Source: Candidatus Thorarchaeota archaeon (GTDB lineage: Archaea; Asgardarchaeota; Thorarchaeia; Thorarchaeales; Thorarchaeaceae). Taken from it: a DNA stretch of 64,000 bases. Shown piece after piece: positions 32,519 to 42,190 of this stretch (position 1 is its first letter; every line of letters begins with the position of its first letter). Made by a program: the position numbers and the translations under genes. The stretch covers positions 1 through 64,000 of the forward strand of contig JAEOUL010000108.1 in the NCBI GenBank assembly GCA_016839345.1, in the 5' to 3' direction. The notes under the pieces are model-generated. The model ran no database searches, was not told the DNA's origin, and saw nothing but the letters and a program-made list of their open reading frames with translations.

Positions 32519-33370
32519 TTATTTTTCTTTAGGAGGGAGTCCCTCTCCACTGTTAGACATTTGGACCCTAAAAAGACGCTTCACATGTGAGAGAACCAGA
32601 CGGTCACCGTTCACGAGTACATCAATATCGATATAGTCATGAAGTCCTGAGGTTGAAATCTTCTTCTCTAAAACCGCCTGAACTTGAAACACTCCTGCGG
32701 GATTATCCATGGCAACGGTTATTCTCAGTGGTTTACTTTCACCGTGTTCAGGAATGACATTATTGATTGCCATTGCACTCACAGAGTGAATATCGACCTT
32801 ACCTTTCTGGAATGGGACTGTTGTACGACCTTTTGTCATGTCACAACCGTCACCAAGTTTAGCAATTCCAGCTTCAAAAGTCAGACATTGTGTATCATCA
32901 TCATGTGCATAGATTCCATGAAGAATGAATGAAAGAATGTCTGTGGCCATTGCAGGGTCGTCGTAGATGTCCATCAACTTGGACTCGAGAATTGGACTGG
33001 CTAGATTGACCGATGCTTGATTGTGCTCATTTCTATGAACTACCATCCCAATATCATGAAGATATGTTGATGCAAGAACTACAAGACGAGCATCATCAGT
33101 GTCACCGATTCCCTCTGCTACAACATTAGGTCTGAATGTTTGATTAAGAATGTCAAATACTTTCAATGCATTCCAAGTGGCCACTTCAGCATGAACTGCA
33201 CCATGATCTGTATAGCCTAAACGTGATACAGCCATACGATTTGCTGACCGAAGATAGGATTGAACCTTCGGAGACCCTGTCAGGTATTGATACATCTCTA
33301 AAGCACGGGACTCGTCAGTCAGTAAATCGCGTGCCCGTATATTCTCTCGTTGTAAGATTTTCGTATTCAT
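32519..33370 (-). CDS. HD-domain phosphohydrolase-like protein
   Basis: The protein has 283 residues. The metal-binding His/Asp motifs are DHGAVHAEVA near residue 56 and YLHDIGMVVHRNEHN near residue 104, with a later FILHGIYAHDDD. This resembles archaeal HD hydrolases acting on nucleotides. The C-terminal 70 residues are beta-rich (LRITVAMDNPAGVFQVQAVL) and could be a regulatory domain. The substrate is unknown. It converges on tRNA-Gln. Confidence 0.82.
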   Translation of the reverse strand: MNTKILQRENIRARDLLTDESRALEMYQYLTGSPKVQSYLRSANRMAVSRLGYTDHGAVHAEVATWNALKVFDILNQTFRPNVVAEGIGDTDDARLVVLASTYLHDIGMVVHRNEHNQASVNLASPILESKLMDIYDDPAMATDILSFILHGIYAHDDDTQCLTFEAGIAKLGDGCDMTKGRTTVPFQKGKVDIHSVSAMAINNVIPEHGESKPLRITVAMDNPAGVFQVQAVLEKKISTSGLHDYIDIDVLVNGDRLVLSHVKRLFRVQMSNSGEGLPPKEK

Positions 33371-33487
33371 TCAGACCATCTCTAGGAGGACAGTGATTGA
33401 GCCCAATTTGTTTGATAAGAGTTACTAACTGACACAACTACTCTGGTATTGTAATGGAGGAGGAACCTAGAAAGGCAAAATGCCTTT

Positions 33488-36469
33488 CTATAAGTCACCG
33501 GCCTCTTCCTGAATTGATAACAGGATTCGGTCAGTGGCTGTGGTCGCCTTCTGGATTGTCTTTAGATAGTCTTGACGAGATTTCTCGAATGCTGCACGAC
33601 TGATCCTCTGTTTCTTCTTCCTGAGAAGAAGTTGGCGGAGTCCAGCTTTTGCACCTTCAATACGTTCATCTTGAAGCTCGAGCTGAGCCACAAGATCACG
33701 ATACCGAGGCCCATAGCTAATCATTTCATCTCTGAGATGTGGAAGGTTATCATCAATCTCATCAATCTGTTGCTTTAGGTCTCGCTCTCGAATCATATAC
33801 TCGCGCTTCTTGACCTTGCCTCTCCTCCGAGCAGCTTCAAGCTTCTCTAAGTCCATATTGAGGGCAGTCTTCCTTGAGTAGAAATTAGCAAACTCAGAAA
33901 GCAGCTCTGAGGGGGCTCCAATCTGGCGTGGTTTTGAATCCTCGATGTCTTCGTCTTCTCGGGGGCCAGTAACTTCCTCAGGCAACTCGATTTTTCTACG
34001 AGTCACATAGATTAGACTGATAATACCGATCAGTAATGCGAAAATTGTAGGTCGGGCAGCTGCTCCTAATGTTGTCTGATATACAACTTCAAACGAAACA
34101 GGATTTCTGTTCGTTGTATTATATATCAGGTATTTGATTGTAGTATCAAACACGCCATACGCTGTACGATAACCATCTGTTGCTTCTACGAGAGCGACTG
34201 AAGCTGTCATTATGATGTCTATCTCATGTTTACGGATGAGTATATCTGACAGCAAAGCTTGGGGCAATCTCAACCTATTTCCGTTATCAGCAGCCTCTTG
34301 GTAACTACTAGCTTGGACAATATAATCAATTTCAAATGTATATTTTAAATTCGACAAAAGTCCTTGCCCAAATCTATCCTGCTGGAGGTTCACAGTAACC
34401 TCAGTGGATTCATTGAAGTTTCCAACGTCTATGTTTTGCTGCGACCGTGCAAGCATGCCAACTTCATCATGTATGATGATTCTAGTAGAATATGCAGGAA
34501 TTGTAAAATCAACAGAACTCAATACTCCTGCACCAATGTTGTCCAGTGTAATAATTTCTCTATAAGTCAACCAACCCCAAGCATCAATGATGATTGTTGT
34601 CTTTCGATCAGCTACAACGTTGCTAGAGTAGATTCGTAGATACACACTGAAACTGGTTTCGGTGAAGGGAACCACGTTGGTTGTTTCGGAATCAGGTGAT
34701 TCTTCTCCCGGTATGAGAGAACCTCCTCCCTCGAAAGTGAGCGAGAAACTTGCGCTTCTAATGATAGTTGAAAGGAGTGGGTATTTCAAGAACTCAAGTC
34801 GATATTCCCACTCTGTAGTGTCTGACACCCAGAAGAGAGAAGTCATGTACATTGTTGTTTCAAATTTGTATGACTCTTGGAAATCGATTGGGTCATTGAA
34901 AAACAATCTCCAATGGAACATGTCATTTGAATCAGCCATACGCAAGACAATTATCTCGTTATCATCTGAATCAGCGGCAGTCATTGACAGAAATTTCCCG
35001 GAATATCTGACTGGCAAGTATATGTCAATGGAATTGATGGGCGCGGAACCATTATTGATGACCGTATATGAATCAACGACTCTTGACCCAAAGTGTTCTC
35101 GTACACCAAAGGTCCTTGACACATCCACCTTCATTCCTAAAAAGGGGATATATGGTGTGCTGAGTTGTATATTCACAGTTGCTAAACCAAAAGCTTTCGA
35201 AGGATCATATGCCCTGAATGTTAATGTGTGCAATCCTTCATCATAGGATGATAAATCCACATTTGCTTCCCATAATTTTGATCGGAAGTTGTATGTTAGA
35301 TTCACCCAGCTCTCTTCATCGTCAATTCGGTAACTTGCATGCTGGACAAAATCATCAGTTGCATTTAGTTTCAATCTAGCAACCCATTCTATGACTTCAT
35401 CAGGTTCTGGACTGACAATGATGATTGTAGGTGGAGCGTTCGGAATTATTTTCACTAATGCTGGTTTAGTCCAGTATGTATGGGAAACTGGGAGCCCATT
35501 CAATTCTTCACTATTCCCAAACATAAAAACGAATGGAAACTGTATTTCTGTGCTATTGAAAAGTGGAATATCGTTGGAATCAGTACTGTTTAGCAGGATG
35601 GCGTACTCTAATTGGGTGTAAGTTCCATTATCGGAACCATCTGCTTGAAGAATCCTTGATTGGTCCAAATCTGGAAGATGCTGAAAGGTACTGGTACCAT
35701 AGTCATCACTGAATATAATTTCACTTTGTTCTGCTGGATTCGTGCCTCTCGAAATACTCCCTCTGAAGATTCGTCTGAGTTCAATCTCGTAGATAAGGTC
35801 TAGACCATAGAGATCATGAGTAGGTGTGGTATATGCTTCCTCAGCAGGAATGACAAAGTGCCTTACTTCGCCAATTCGCATTCCAATGATGGCATCCTTG
35901 TACATCTGAAGTGCAGCCAAGTCTTGAATAGGTTCAGTCGATGTGATGTCTGGAAAGTCATTTTCTTGAATCACAGAACCGTTTCTGAGACTCAGAATAT
36001 AGTGAACTGTGACGGCATCAAGCGGTCCGGCTCGCCAATAATCATCTGGATGGGTTTCACCTGGAGCGTACCCAACAATCACGTCACTGTTATTTAGTCC
36101 CGCACTAGAGAATCTTTCAGAGTAGTTCTGCCATGCAAAGCCAATCCACCCAGAGGTTATAGCTTCAAGTCCAATATACAATACTGTGCCATTATGCTCC
36201 AAATATGCTGTGACCCCTGTAACAGGATCCGTATACTTACGTGCATATTCCCAAGGATCAATTATTCCATCCGCAGAGCCATAGTGATTATCAACAAAAG
36301 GTATGGAGAGGTTAGTTCCTGACTCTGCTAGGGAAGACCCAAAGTCATTGCTCTGAGCCAAGTATTCTGGTTCCAAAGTTTCTGAGATAGGGCTGACCAT
36401 CATAAAGCTGCTAGTCAGGAAGAGGGCAAGTAGTAGGAATGTTCCTATCTTTCTATTCAACAGGCTCAA
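33488..36469 (-). CDS. Large membrane protein: DOMON, FKBP-like, Ig-like and ribophorin I-like regions
   Basis: The protein has 993 residues. A signal peptide (1-30) precedes a DOMON-like domain (about 55-148), then an FKBP-like domain (150-237: VTVHYILSLRNGSVI, GMRIGEVRHFVIPAEEAY, LYGLDLIYEIELRRI) and an Ig-like region (345-437). The region 440-800 resembles the lumenal part of ribophorin I (NNGSAPINSIDIYLP, TTIIIDAWGWLTYREIITL). One TM span lies at 805-823, followed by a long charged cytosolic coiled coil. N-X-S/T sequons are frequent in the outer part. Ribophorin I homologues are reported from Asgard archaea. The adjacent Alg7-like gene supports a role in N-glycosylation. The ribophorin match is inference from pattern. 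Confidence 0.65.
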   Translation of the reverse strand: MSLLNRKIGTFLLLALFLTSSFMMVSPISETLEPEYLAQSNDFGSSLAESGTNLSIPFVDNHYGSADGIIDPWEYARKYTDPVTGVTAYLEHNGTVLYIGLEAITSGWIGFAWQNYSERFSSAGLNNSDVIVGYAPGETHPDDYWRAGPLDAVTVHYILSLRNGSVIQENDFPDITSTEPIQDLAALQMYKDAIIGMRIGEVRHFVIPAEEAYTTPTHDLYGLDLIYEIELRRIFRGSISRGTNPAEQSEIIFSDDYGTSTFQHLPDLDQSRILQADGSDNGTYTQLEYAILLNSTDSNDIPLFNSTEIQFPFVFMFGNSEELNGLPVSHTYWTKPALVKIIPNAPPTIIIVSPEPDEVIEWVARLKLNATDDFVQHASYRIDDEESWVNLTYNFRSKLWEANVDLSSYDEGLHTLTFRAYDPSKAFGLATVNIQLSTPYIPFLGMKVDVSRTFGVREHFGSRVVDSYTVINNGSAPINSIDIYLPVRYSGKFLSMTAADSDDNEIIVLRMADSNDMFHWRLFFNDPIDFQESYKFETTMYMTSLFWVSDTTEWEYRLEFLKYPLLSTIIRSASFSLTFEGGGSLIPGEESPDSETTNVVPFTETSFSVYLRIYSSNVVADRKTTIIIDAWGWLTYREIITLDNIGAGVLSSVDFTIPAYSTRIIIHDEVGMLARSQQNIDVGNFNESTEVTVNLQQDRFGQGLLSNLKYTFEIDYIVQASSYQEAADNGNRLRLPQALLSDILIRKHEIDIIMTASVALVEATDGYRTAYGVFDTTIKYLIYNTTNRNPVSFEVVYQTTLGAAARPTIFALLIGIISLIYVTRRKIELPEEVTGPREDEDIEDSKPRQIGAPSELLSEFANFYSRKTALNMDLEKLEAARRRGKVKKREYMIRERDLKQQIDEIDDNLPHLRDEMISYGPRYRDLVAQLELQDERIEGAKAGLRQLLLRKKKQRISRAAFEKSRQDYLKTIQKATTATDRILLSIQEEAGDL

Positions 36470-36662
36470 TACGAATCACCGTAATTTCATTTGGGGGTTT
36501 TTGTCCAGCGGTTTCAGATTCCACTAGACGGGGAATTGTCCGCTCGAGCTTCTGGTTTGTTATTATAGATTTCGGATGTTGAAAGCTTGCACAAACTTTG
36601 ATTTTCCCCCGAAAAGGTCAAAACTGAAATGAAATGCAGACATCTAAGGAAGTGACTCGTCT

Positions 36663-37700
36663 TTGATTACAATCCTTATTGCAGTCTTGGTTTCATTCGT
36701 GATTGTAGTCTTGTTTATGCCAGGAGCAATCAGAATGCTTCGGGAGAAGGGATTGGTTGGTACTGATGTCCATAAACCTGATAGACCCGATGTTCCCAAA
36801 GGCGGTGGCTTCATAGTCTTATTTGCAATCGTATCAGGATTGCTAGTTGTAATGGGATTAACTACTTTTCAAGCTCAAGCTGATATTCGTGAAGGATTAT
36901 TTGCAGCCTTGGTGTCTATACTCATGGCAGGAATCATTGGTTTACTTGATGACTCCTTTGATTTCAAGAATAGAACAAAAGTGGCTCTACCTTTAGTTGC
37001 TTCAATTCCAATGATTGTTGTCAGTGTTGGAACTCCCACAATGTCGATACCCTTCATTGGAACTATCAATTTTGGAATATTATATGCACTATTGATTGTA
37101 CCACTCATGATGACATTCATTGTGGACTCCACCAATATGTATGGGGGTATGAATGGCCTTGAGGCAGGTCTCAGCGCAATCAATGCTTCAGCAATTGTCC
37201 TGTATATCATAGCCGGTACTATCATAACAGGTCAAGAAATGACGACTGCATTGACTGATTCAGGGACTGTGGCAGCCTCTCTTCTTGGAGCCTCAATCGC
37301 ATTTCTGATTTTCAATAAATATCCCGCAAAGGTTCTGCCTGGTGATGTTGGTAGGCTTCCACTTGGAGCTGCAATGGCGTCAGCAATAATTCTTGGAAAC
37401 ATGGACCGATTAGCAATAATATTGTATACGCCATTTTTGATTAACTTCGTTCTCTATCTTGTATATCGTTTCTATGTCAGAAGGAGGAACATTGAGTATG
37501 TTAAATTCGCTTCCGCAAGAGAAGATGGAACCTTGGAAGTCGCAGGCCCTTTCACAATGTATTGGATTTTCCCGTACATTTCAAAGAGAATTACTGAAAA
37601 ACGGAATGTGCTGCTGCTTCTATTGTTGCAAGCGGCGATAGCATACGGAGCTGTTACGATTCTTCTCTTCGGTTTACCGATAGAAATGATATTCTTCTAG
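36663..37700 (+). CDS. GlcNAc-1-phosphate transferase, Alg7/AglH/MraY family
   Basis: The protein has 345 residues and about ten TM spans. It transfers a sugar-1-phosphate from UDP-sugar to a polyprenyl/dolichyl phosphate, the first step of N-glycan lipid assembly. The motifs HKPDRPDVPKGGG, GIIGLLDD, FIVDSTNMYGGMNGLEAG and PAKVLPGDVG are those of eukaryotic/archaeal DPAGT1-type enzymes. The start is TTG 36663. It is divergent from the ribophorin-like gene across a 193-bp promoter region with a tattatag box (minus-strand TATA) near 36558-36566. Confidence 0.9.
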   Translation: MITILIAVLVSFVIVVLFMPGAIRMLREKGLVGTDVHKPDRPDVPKGGGFIVLFAIVSGLLVVMGLTTFQAQADIREGLFAALVSILMAGIIGLLDDSFDFKNRTKVALPLVASIPMIVVSVGTPTMSIPFIGTINFGILYALLIVPLMMTFIVDSTNMYGGMNGLEAGLSAINASAIVLYIIAGTIITGQEMTTALTDSGTVAASLLGASIAFLIFNKYPAKVLPGDVGRLPLGAAMASAIILGNMDRLAIILYTPFLINFVLYLVYRFYVRRRNIEYVKFASAREDGTLEVAGPFTMYWIFPYISKRITEKRNVLLLLLLQAAIAYGAVTILLFGLPIEMIFF

Positions 37701-38749
37701 AGTAGTTTATCAGAAAGGTAAGTATCAACAACAAAATCCATACCATACCTACTGAAGGCCTGTTGTTCAGCTTTACATCGTATTTGCTGGAATTCACGAA
37801 TATAATCCTGCCAGAGCGAGTCAGAGTATCTCACATCACGAGAGAGTTCATCAAGGCGTTTCAGATCAGCATTGTTCATAGATTCAGTTGGTAGTGCATA
37901 GTCTGTGATATCTTTAGGAGTAACACCTATCCACTCTGCTGAAGGTATTGTTAGGTCCTTGATGTGTGCAGCATTCGCACTACCACTAGTGATTACTCTT
38001 GCAATATGCATCCCCCAAGGATCACCATCTGTAAAGATGTAGACAGGTAATTCAAGTGAGGTGTGGAGGTTCCTCATGAGACGTCGTGTGGCTCTAGGGG
38101 GTTGTCCTCCAAGTTGTACTAGGATTGCACTAAATCTGTCCCATGCTCTCGTTTCAATCAGTCTAGAAAACATACCTCCAGATTCCACTGCCAGAATTAT
38201 CCTCGCATCGGAGTCAATTGGTTCTGCTGTCATTAATGCGGGTCCGATAGGCAAACCATCAGGACTCACTGTGAGGTCAATCTCTTTTCCTTCATAGCCA
38301 CGTACAGTATAGTGCATCTTGACTTTGCCATATATCGACGAGTGTTCTTCGGGATAGATGCCGAAACTCTCTCGAGGTAGACCTGTAAGACATTCTAAAT
38401 CTGTTACAATCCTATCTGACTCAGACTGGCTATTGAAATCGACTCCAAAGGCTTCAGCTGAATAATAGAGGTCTCTAAGGGAACTGGTTCGTGATGCTTG
38501 TATCAGCTCTTTGGCAAACGCTGCAGCCCAAGTCAATTGAGCGAAGCTTCGAACATGATTCACATTGCTTGAATCACGTATACCAAGAGAAGGACCCAGA
38601 ACATATTGGTTGATTGTGTCGTCAAATACAATGTTGTCCGTCTTTCTGTCAGGAATTTCGAGTATGGGAAAGTTTTCGTCAATGATTGGTTGGAGAATTC
38701 GCTTACCAAGTTCCTTCAGAGCTTTCAGAGCATTGTCAGGATTACGCAT
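37697..38749 (-). CDS. top6A: DNA topoisomerase VI subunit A (Spo11-like)
   Basis: The protein has about 350 residues from ATG 38749. It cleaves both strands through a tyrosine in SLRDLYYSAE. The Toprim domain contains LAVESGGMFSRL and FTDGDPWGMHIARVI with the acidic metal ligands. The longer frame to 38824 would overlap subunit B by 83 bp, whereas ATG 38749 gives an 8-bp overlap, as in many archaea. The end converges on the Alg7-like gene (4-bp overlap). Confidence 0.95.
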   Translation of the reverse strand: MRNPDNALKALKELGKRILQPIIDENFPILEIPDRKTDNIVFDDTINQYVLGPSLGIRDSSNVNHVRSFAQLTWAAAFAKELIQASRTSSLRDLYYSAEAFGVDFNSQSESDRIVTDLECLTGLPRESFGIYPEEHSSIYGKVKMHYTVRGYEGKEIDLTVSPDGLPIGPALMTAEPIDSDARIILAVESGGMFSRLIETRAWDRFSAILVQLGGQPPRATRRLMRNLHTSLELPVYIFTDGDPWGMHIARVITSGSANAAHIKDLTIPSAEWIGVTPKDITDYALPTESMNNADLKRLDELSRDVRYSDSLWQDYIREFQQIRCKAEQQAFSRYGMDFVVDTYLSDKLL

Positions 38750-40259
38750 CAGAATCAACCTCAAAGAGTTTCCGTACCAAATCCTCTGTGGAGGGTAAGT
38801 TTTCATGTTCAGCAAGAGCTGCACTGAATCGGACTATCTGTCGAAATGATTTGTTGAATTCGCGCATCTTCTTGGTTTCTCGGAGTGCTCGTTGGACCTT
38901 TGTTGTACTTTTACTGAGCTTCCTTCCAAGTTCCTTGAAAAGATGATGGGCTTCTTCCTCAATTTCAGATATGGAAGCAATGGATTGTTTCCCTGCAGCT
39001 TTGAAGGGAATCCTGGTGGAACAGAGGTGCACAAACAGTCCTACCGGAGCTGCAGTTTGCAAATCGTACCTTGCCCATCTAGTTCTCTTTAAGACTCTCA
39101 TTAGAATATCATCACCTGAGTCGTAGAGAAGAGGAACCCGGTTAGCAAACCGATAGAGGGTGGGAACATCAGATCGAGGAAAATCATCTCCTGTTGCCAA
39201 GATAGCCTCAATCACAAATGGATTGCCCTGCCATTCACTAGGACCCCTGATTGAATAGCGGGTAAATGAGGTGTTGAAGAGGGTGCTAACAGATTGCAAA
39301 AACTGGTTCTTCCCAATTGGGCTGAGACATTTGCTGTCAGGTTTTTCAAATCCATCCCAATTACGCAGCGCTGTTCCTAATCGTGTAAGCTCTTCACGTT
39401 TGAGTTCACCCACAATTTGAGTAGAATTTAGATTCATAAACCTGAGAAATTTTGTTGCAGTTCGAGGACCAATCTTCTGAAAGGAGTTACATAAGAAATC
39501 ATGGAGTTTCTTTGTAGTGTCTTTTTGGACCAGTCTTCGAAGCAACTCAATATCTGCAGATCTTGGATGAGGATACGAAATTCTAGTCGGAGGGGGCACG
39601 TATTCAGAAAAGCCTCCAAAGCTCAAATGGATATTATCATCAATATCGAGGTGTATCGTTGCATGGGGTGTTGAAACTGAAGATAAGCGAAGGTAGTCGA
39701 TAATCCGATCTTGTGATCTCTTCAAATCCCCCTTCAATGTAACCTCAACAGTTGTACCAACTTCAGAACGGGGTAGAGCTTTTCTTTCCTCGATGATTGG
39801 TTGGTTGTTTTCGACATCAACAAGAAGTCTATAGAATACTCCATCAGACCCTTTAACTCTGGAATGAATAGATATGGGATTATCTGTAGTAATCTGACCG
39901 TAAAGAACAGCCATTGTAACTCCAAGTCCAAAAGTACCCCGCTTCTGTCGATGAGCGTACTTGCTTCCATAGAGAACACGGCCAAAGGCATTGGGAACCT
40001 GTTTCGATGGCACCCCCTCTCCATTATCTGTTACTACGAGTGTGATTGTGTCTGATTCATCACTTTTGATCTTGATTTCGACTATTGGTAGTTTTTGTGC
40101 ATCTTCACATGAGTCAAGACTGTTTTCAACTAGCTCTCTAACTGCGGAGTAGACGGCCTGTGTTGGGTTGCCAAAACCGGCCATCTGCCGATTTCTATAG
40201 AAAAACTCAGCTGGCGAGATGCTTTCAAAATTGGCAACATTCGACTTTTGATGATTCAT
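38742..40259 (-). CDS. top6B: DNA topoisomerase VI subunit B
   Basis: The protein has 505 residues and a GHKL ATPase that drives strand passage. Motifs: N-box AVRELVENSLDSCEDA, G1 DNGEGVP, G2 GTFGLGVTMAVLYGQITT. The H2TH-like middle (TATKFLRFMNL) and transducer domain with the switch Lys region follow. Length is slightly below the usual 530. It is encoded together with subunit A, KH protein, Rio1 and aIF1A, a known archaeal order. Confidence 0.95.
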   Translation of the reverse strand: MNHQKSNVANFESISPAEFFYRNRQMAGFGNPTQAVYSAVRELVENSLDSCEDAQKLPIVEIKIKSDESDTITLVVTDNGEGVPSKQVPNAFGRVLYGSKYAHRQKRGTFGLGVTMAVLYGQITTDNPISIHSRVKGSDGVFYRLLVDVENNQPIIEERKALPRSEVGTTVEVTLKGDLKRSQDRIIDYLRLSSVSTPHATIHLDIDDNIHLSFGGFSEYVPPPTRISYPHPRSADIELLRRLVQKDTTKKLHDFLCNSFQKIGPRTATKFLRFMNLNSTQIVGELKREELTRLGTALRNWDGFEKPDSKCLSPIGKNQFLQSVSTLFNTSFTRYSIRGPSEWQGNPFVIEAILATGDDFPRSDVPTLYRFANRVPLLYDSGDDILMRVLKRTRWARYDLQTAAPVGLFVHLCSTRIPFKAAGKQSIASISEIEEEAHHLFKELGRKLSKSTTKVQRALRETKKMREFNKSFRQIVRFSAALAEHENLPSTEDLVRKLFEVDSDA

Positions 40260-40313
40260 GTATCTCTTGATTGAGTAAGTGTCATAGTCATATTAGAGCA
40301 GGTATTACACTCT

Positions 40314-40883
40314 TTACAAATCAGTATCTTCCCATAGTTCCGCTCTTTGGCGATTCATTTCTCTTCTCATCTTTTCCAGACGTGAATATACTGCGCTGTG
40401 AGGCGCTCCTGAGATGAGCATGTCTAAGGCTCTTCGAGCATAATCTAATCCAGGACTCATTCCAATTATTGAAACCGTCTTTCCATAGACTGATATTTTG
40501 GTTTCTGTGGTCTGTTCAATGACTCTCCTCGTGCGACCATTCTCACCTATGATTCGACCCGCTACTCGTTTCATTTGGTTTGGTGAACTTCCGACAACCT
40601 CACGTAGTGAAACAATAATAAGTTGCATGTCATCATCAATCAGTGATAGTGCGTTCTTGGGACTGAACCCTCGAGCCATCGCACGGATAATATCACGTGC
40701 TTTCCAAGCTAGAACTGGATCTTCGGTGTTTTGGGGAGCGGTGATTGTTACAATTCCTTCAGGATTGACATCAATTTTGACGTTTGTTAGTTTCTCTACA
40801 CGCTTTCTTACTTTACCATTACGACCTACAATCACACCAACTCGATCGACTGGCACTTTGACTGTTTCATGGTATAGCATCAC
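40314..40883 (-). CDS. KH-domain RNA-binding protein (archaeal Dim2/Pno1-like)
   Basis: The protein has 189 residues. There are two KH domains: VPVDRVGVIVGRNGKVRKRV with the GXXG loop GRNG, and the second with VAGRIIGENGRTRRVIEQTT (GENG). It assists 16S rRNA 3'-end maturation with Rio1 and Nob1 in archaea. It overlaps rio1 by 4 bp, consistent with joint function. Confidence 0.92.
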   Translation of the reverse strand: MMLYHETVKVPVDRVGVIVGRNGKVRKRVEKLTNVKIDVNPEGIVTITAPQNTEDPVLAWKARDIIRAMARGFSPKNALSLIDDDMQLIIVSLREVVGSSPNQMKRVAGRIIGENGRTRRVIEQTTETKISVYGKTVSIIGMSPGLDYARRALDMLISGAPHSAVYSRLEKMRREMNRQRAELWEDTDL

Positions 40884-41668
40884 TGATCACCAACTGATAC
40901 AATGTGTTTTGTTATGATTTCTGGGTCTTCGGTCTTGACACCCAGTTTGCTAAAATAATTGGTCATGTTTTGAATGTCACGGAGTAGGTACCTTTTTGCA
41001 AAATCATGGCTAATAAGAACTGCCTGTGAAACATCGATAATAATTGGTCCATCCAGCCATAATATGTTAAACTCGCTCAAGTCAGCATGTACAAGACCAG
41101 CTTCAGTATAACTGGTTTCAATCATATCCATTATTTCATTAAAGACCTTCACTGGAGAGGGAATCTCAACATTCTTCATGAGTGGAGCTGGGAGATTACT
41201 CTTGGGGTCTCCAATGAACTCCATGATGAGAACATTACGCTCAATATCTAGAGGTTTAGGAACTCGAATACCAGCGTTATAGAATCTGTGCAGGTTCTTG
41301 TATTCTTTTGTTGCCCACTGCGGAATCAACGACCGACTTCGTCTTCTAACCCTCTTGAATCTGGGGTCTCCAACGATATATTCTAGCATGAAATCAGTTT
41401 CAGCTGTGGACATTCTGTAAATCTTGACTGCCAAAGGATTTCCGTCTGCATCTTCACCACGGTATACATTGGCTTCTTTTCCTGTGCTAATCACACCGTG
41501 AAGTGCATGGATAGCTCCTCGATTGAGGAGTTTGTATAGAGTCTTCAGAGTGGGTGGGTCGATGACTCCCTCGACCACCTTAAACTCATCCACATCTTTT
41601 CGTCGTTTCATCTTACGGCGATCAAGCTTAGACAAGATTTGCTCATGTTCTTTGTCAGCTCGTTTCAA
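40880..41668 (-). CDS. rio1: RIO1-type serine kinase/ATPase
   Basis: The protein has 262 residues and acts in 30S subunit maturation. ATP-binding flexible loop HGVISTGKEANVYRGED, Lys in LAVKIYRM, hinge LIMEFIG, catalytic loop LVHADLSEFNILW and metal-binding PIIIDVSQAV are all RIO1 features. A basic N-terminus (RRKMKRRKDVDEFKVVEG) is usual. It is cotranscribed with the KH protein. Confidence 0.96.
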   Translation of the reverse strand: MKRADKEHEQILSKLDRRKMKRRKDVDEFKVVEGVIDPPTLKTLYKLLNRGAIHALHGVISTGKEANVYRGEDADGNPLAVKIYRMSTAETDFMLEYIVGDPRFKRVRRRSRSLIPQWATKEYKNLHRFYNAGIRVPKPLDIERNVLIMEFIGDPKSNLPAPLMKNVEIPSPVKVFNEIMDMIETSYTEAGLVHADLSEFNILWLDGPIIIDVSQAVLISHDFAKRYLLRDIQNMTNYFSKLGVKTEDPEIITKHIVSVGDQ

Positions 41669-41747
41669 GAGTGGATTCCGTCCTAGATTCTTCTAGTTTA
41701 TAATCATCTGAAAGTAGATATGTACTCAGAAAAGCCTTGACTTAGTT

Positions 41748-42083
41748 TCAAAAAACCTTCAGAATGCCTTTCTTTTCTAGCCAGTCTATCTCATTACCTC
41801 TGTATCGATAGACAACATCACACTTTTCATCGCTCTGAAAGTCCCAAGGTGTGATTAGAACTGTGTCCCCAATACGCATCCAGACTCTCTTCTTCATTCT
41901 ACCAGGAATTCTACCAATTCTGATGTTCTGGTCCTCACATCTGACTCGGACTCTATCAAAGCCTAGCATCTGGATAATGATTCCAAACATTTCTCCATCA
42001 TCACGTCTAGGCGTTCTGACTCTTAGTGGTTCATCAGAAGCGTCTTGTTGTGGGCCTTTGTTGCCACGTCCTTTTCGAGACAA
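41748..42083 (-). CDS. eif1A: Translation initiation factor aIF1A
   Basis: The protein has 111 residues. An OB fold with EMFGIIIQMLGFDRVRVRCED, RIPGRMKKRVWMRIGDTVLI, PWDFQSDEKCDVVYRY is the standard archaeal/eukaryotic eIF1A core, with a basic N-terminal tail. It binds the A site of the small subunit during initiation. Confidence 0.96.
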   Translation of the reverse strand: MSRKGRGNKGPQQDASDEPLRVRTPRRDDGEMFGIIIQMLGFDRVRVRCEDQNIRIGRIPGRMKKRVWMRIGDTVLITPWDFQSDEKCDVVYRYRGNEIDWLEKKGILKVF

Positions 42084-42190
42084 AGTATTCCTCCGGTTGA
42101 GTGCTGGACTGTCAAGTCATTCAGCGATTATTGAAGGGTTCCTGTAGAGGGCATTTAAGCGTACCGAAACCTGTCTTTTCCTACTAGGCT

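Noticed and set aside
37697..38824. 375-residue version of Topo VI A
   Set aside because: It would overlap Topo VI B by 83 bp; ATG 38749 gives a normal coupled start.
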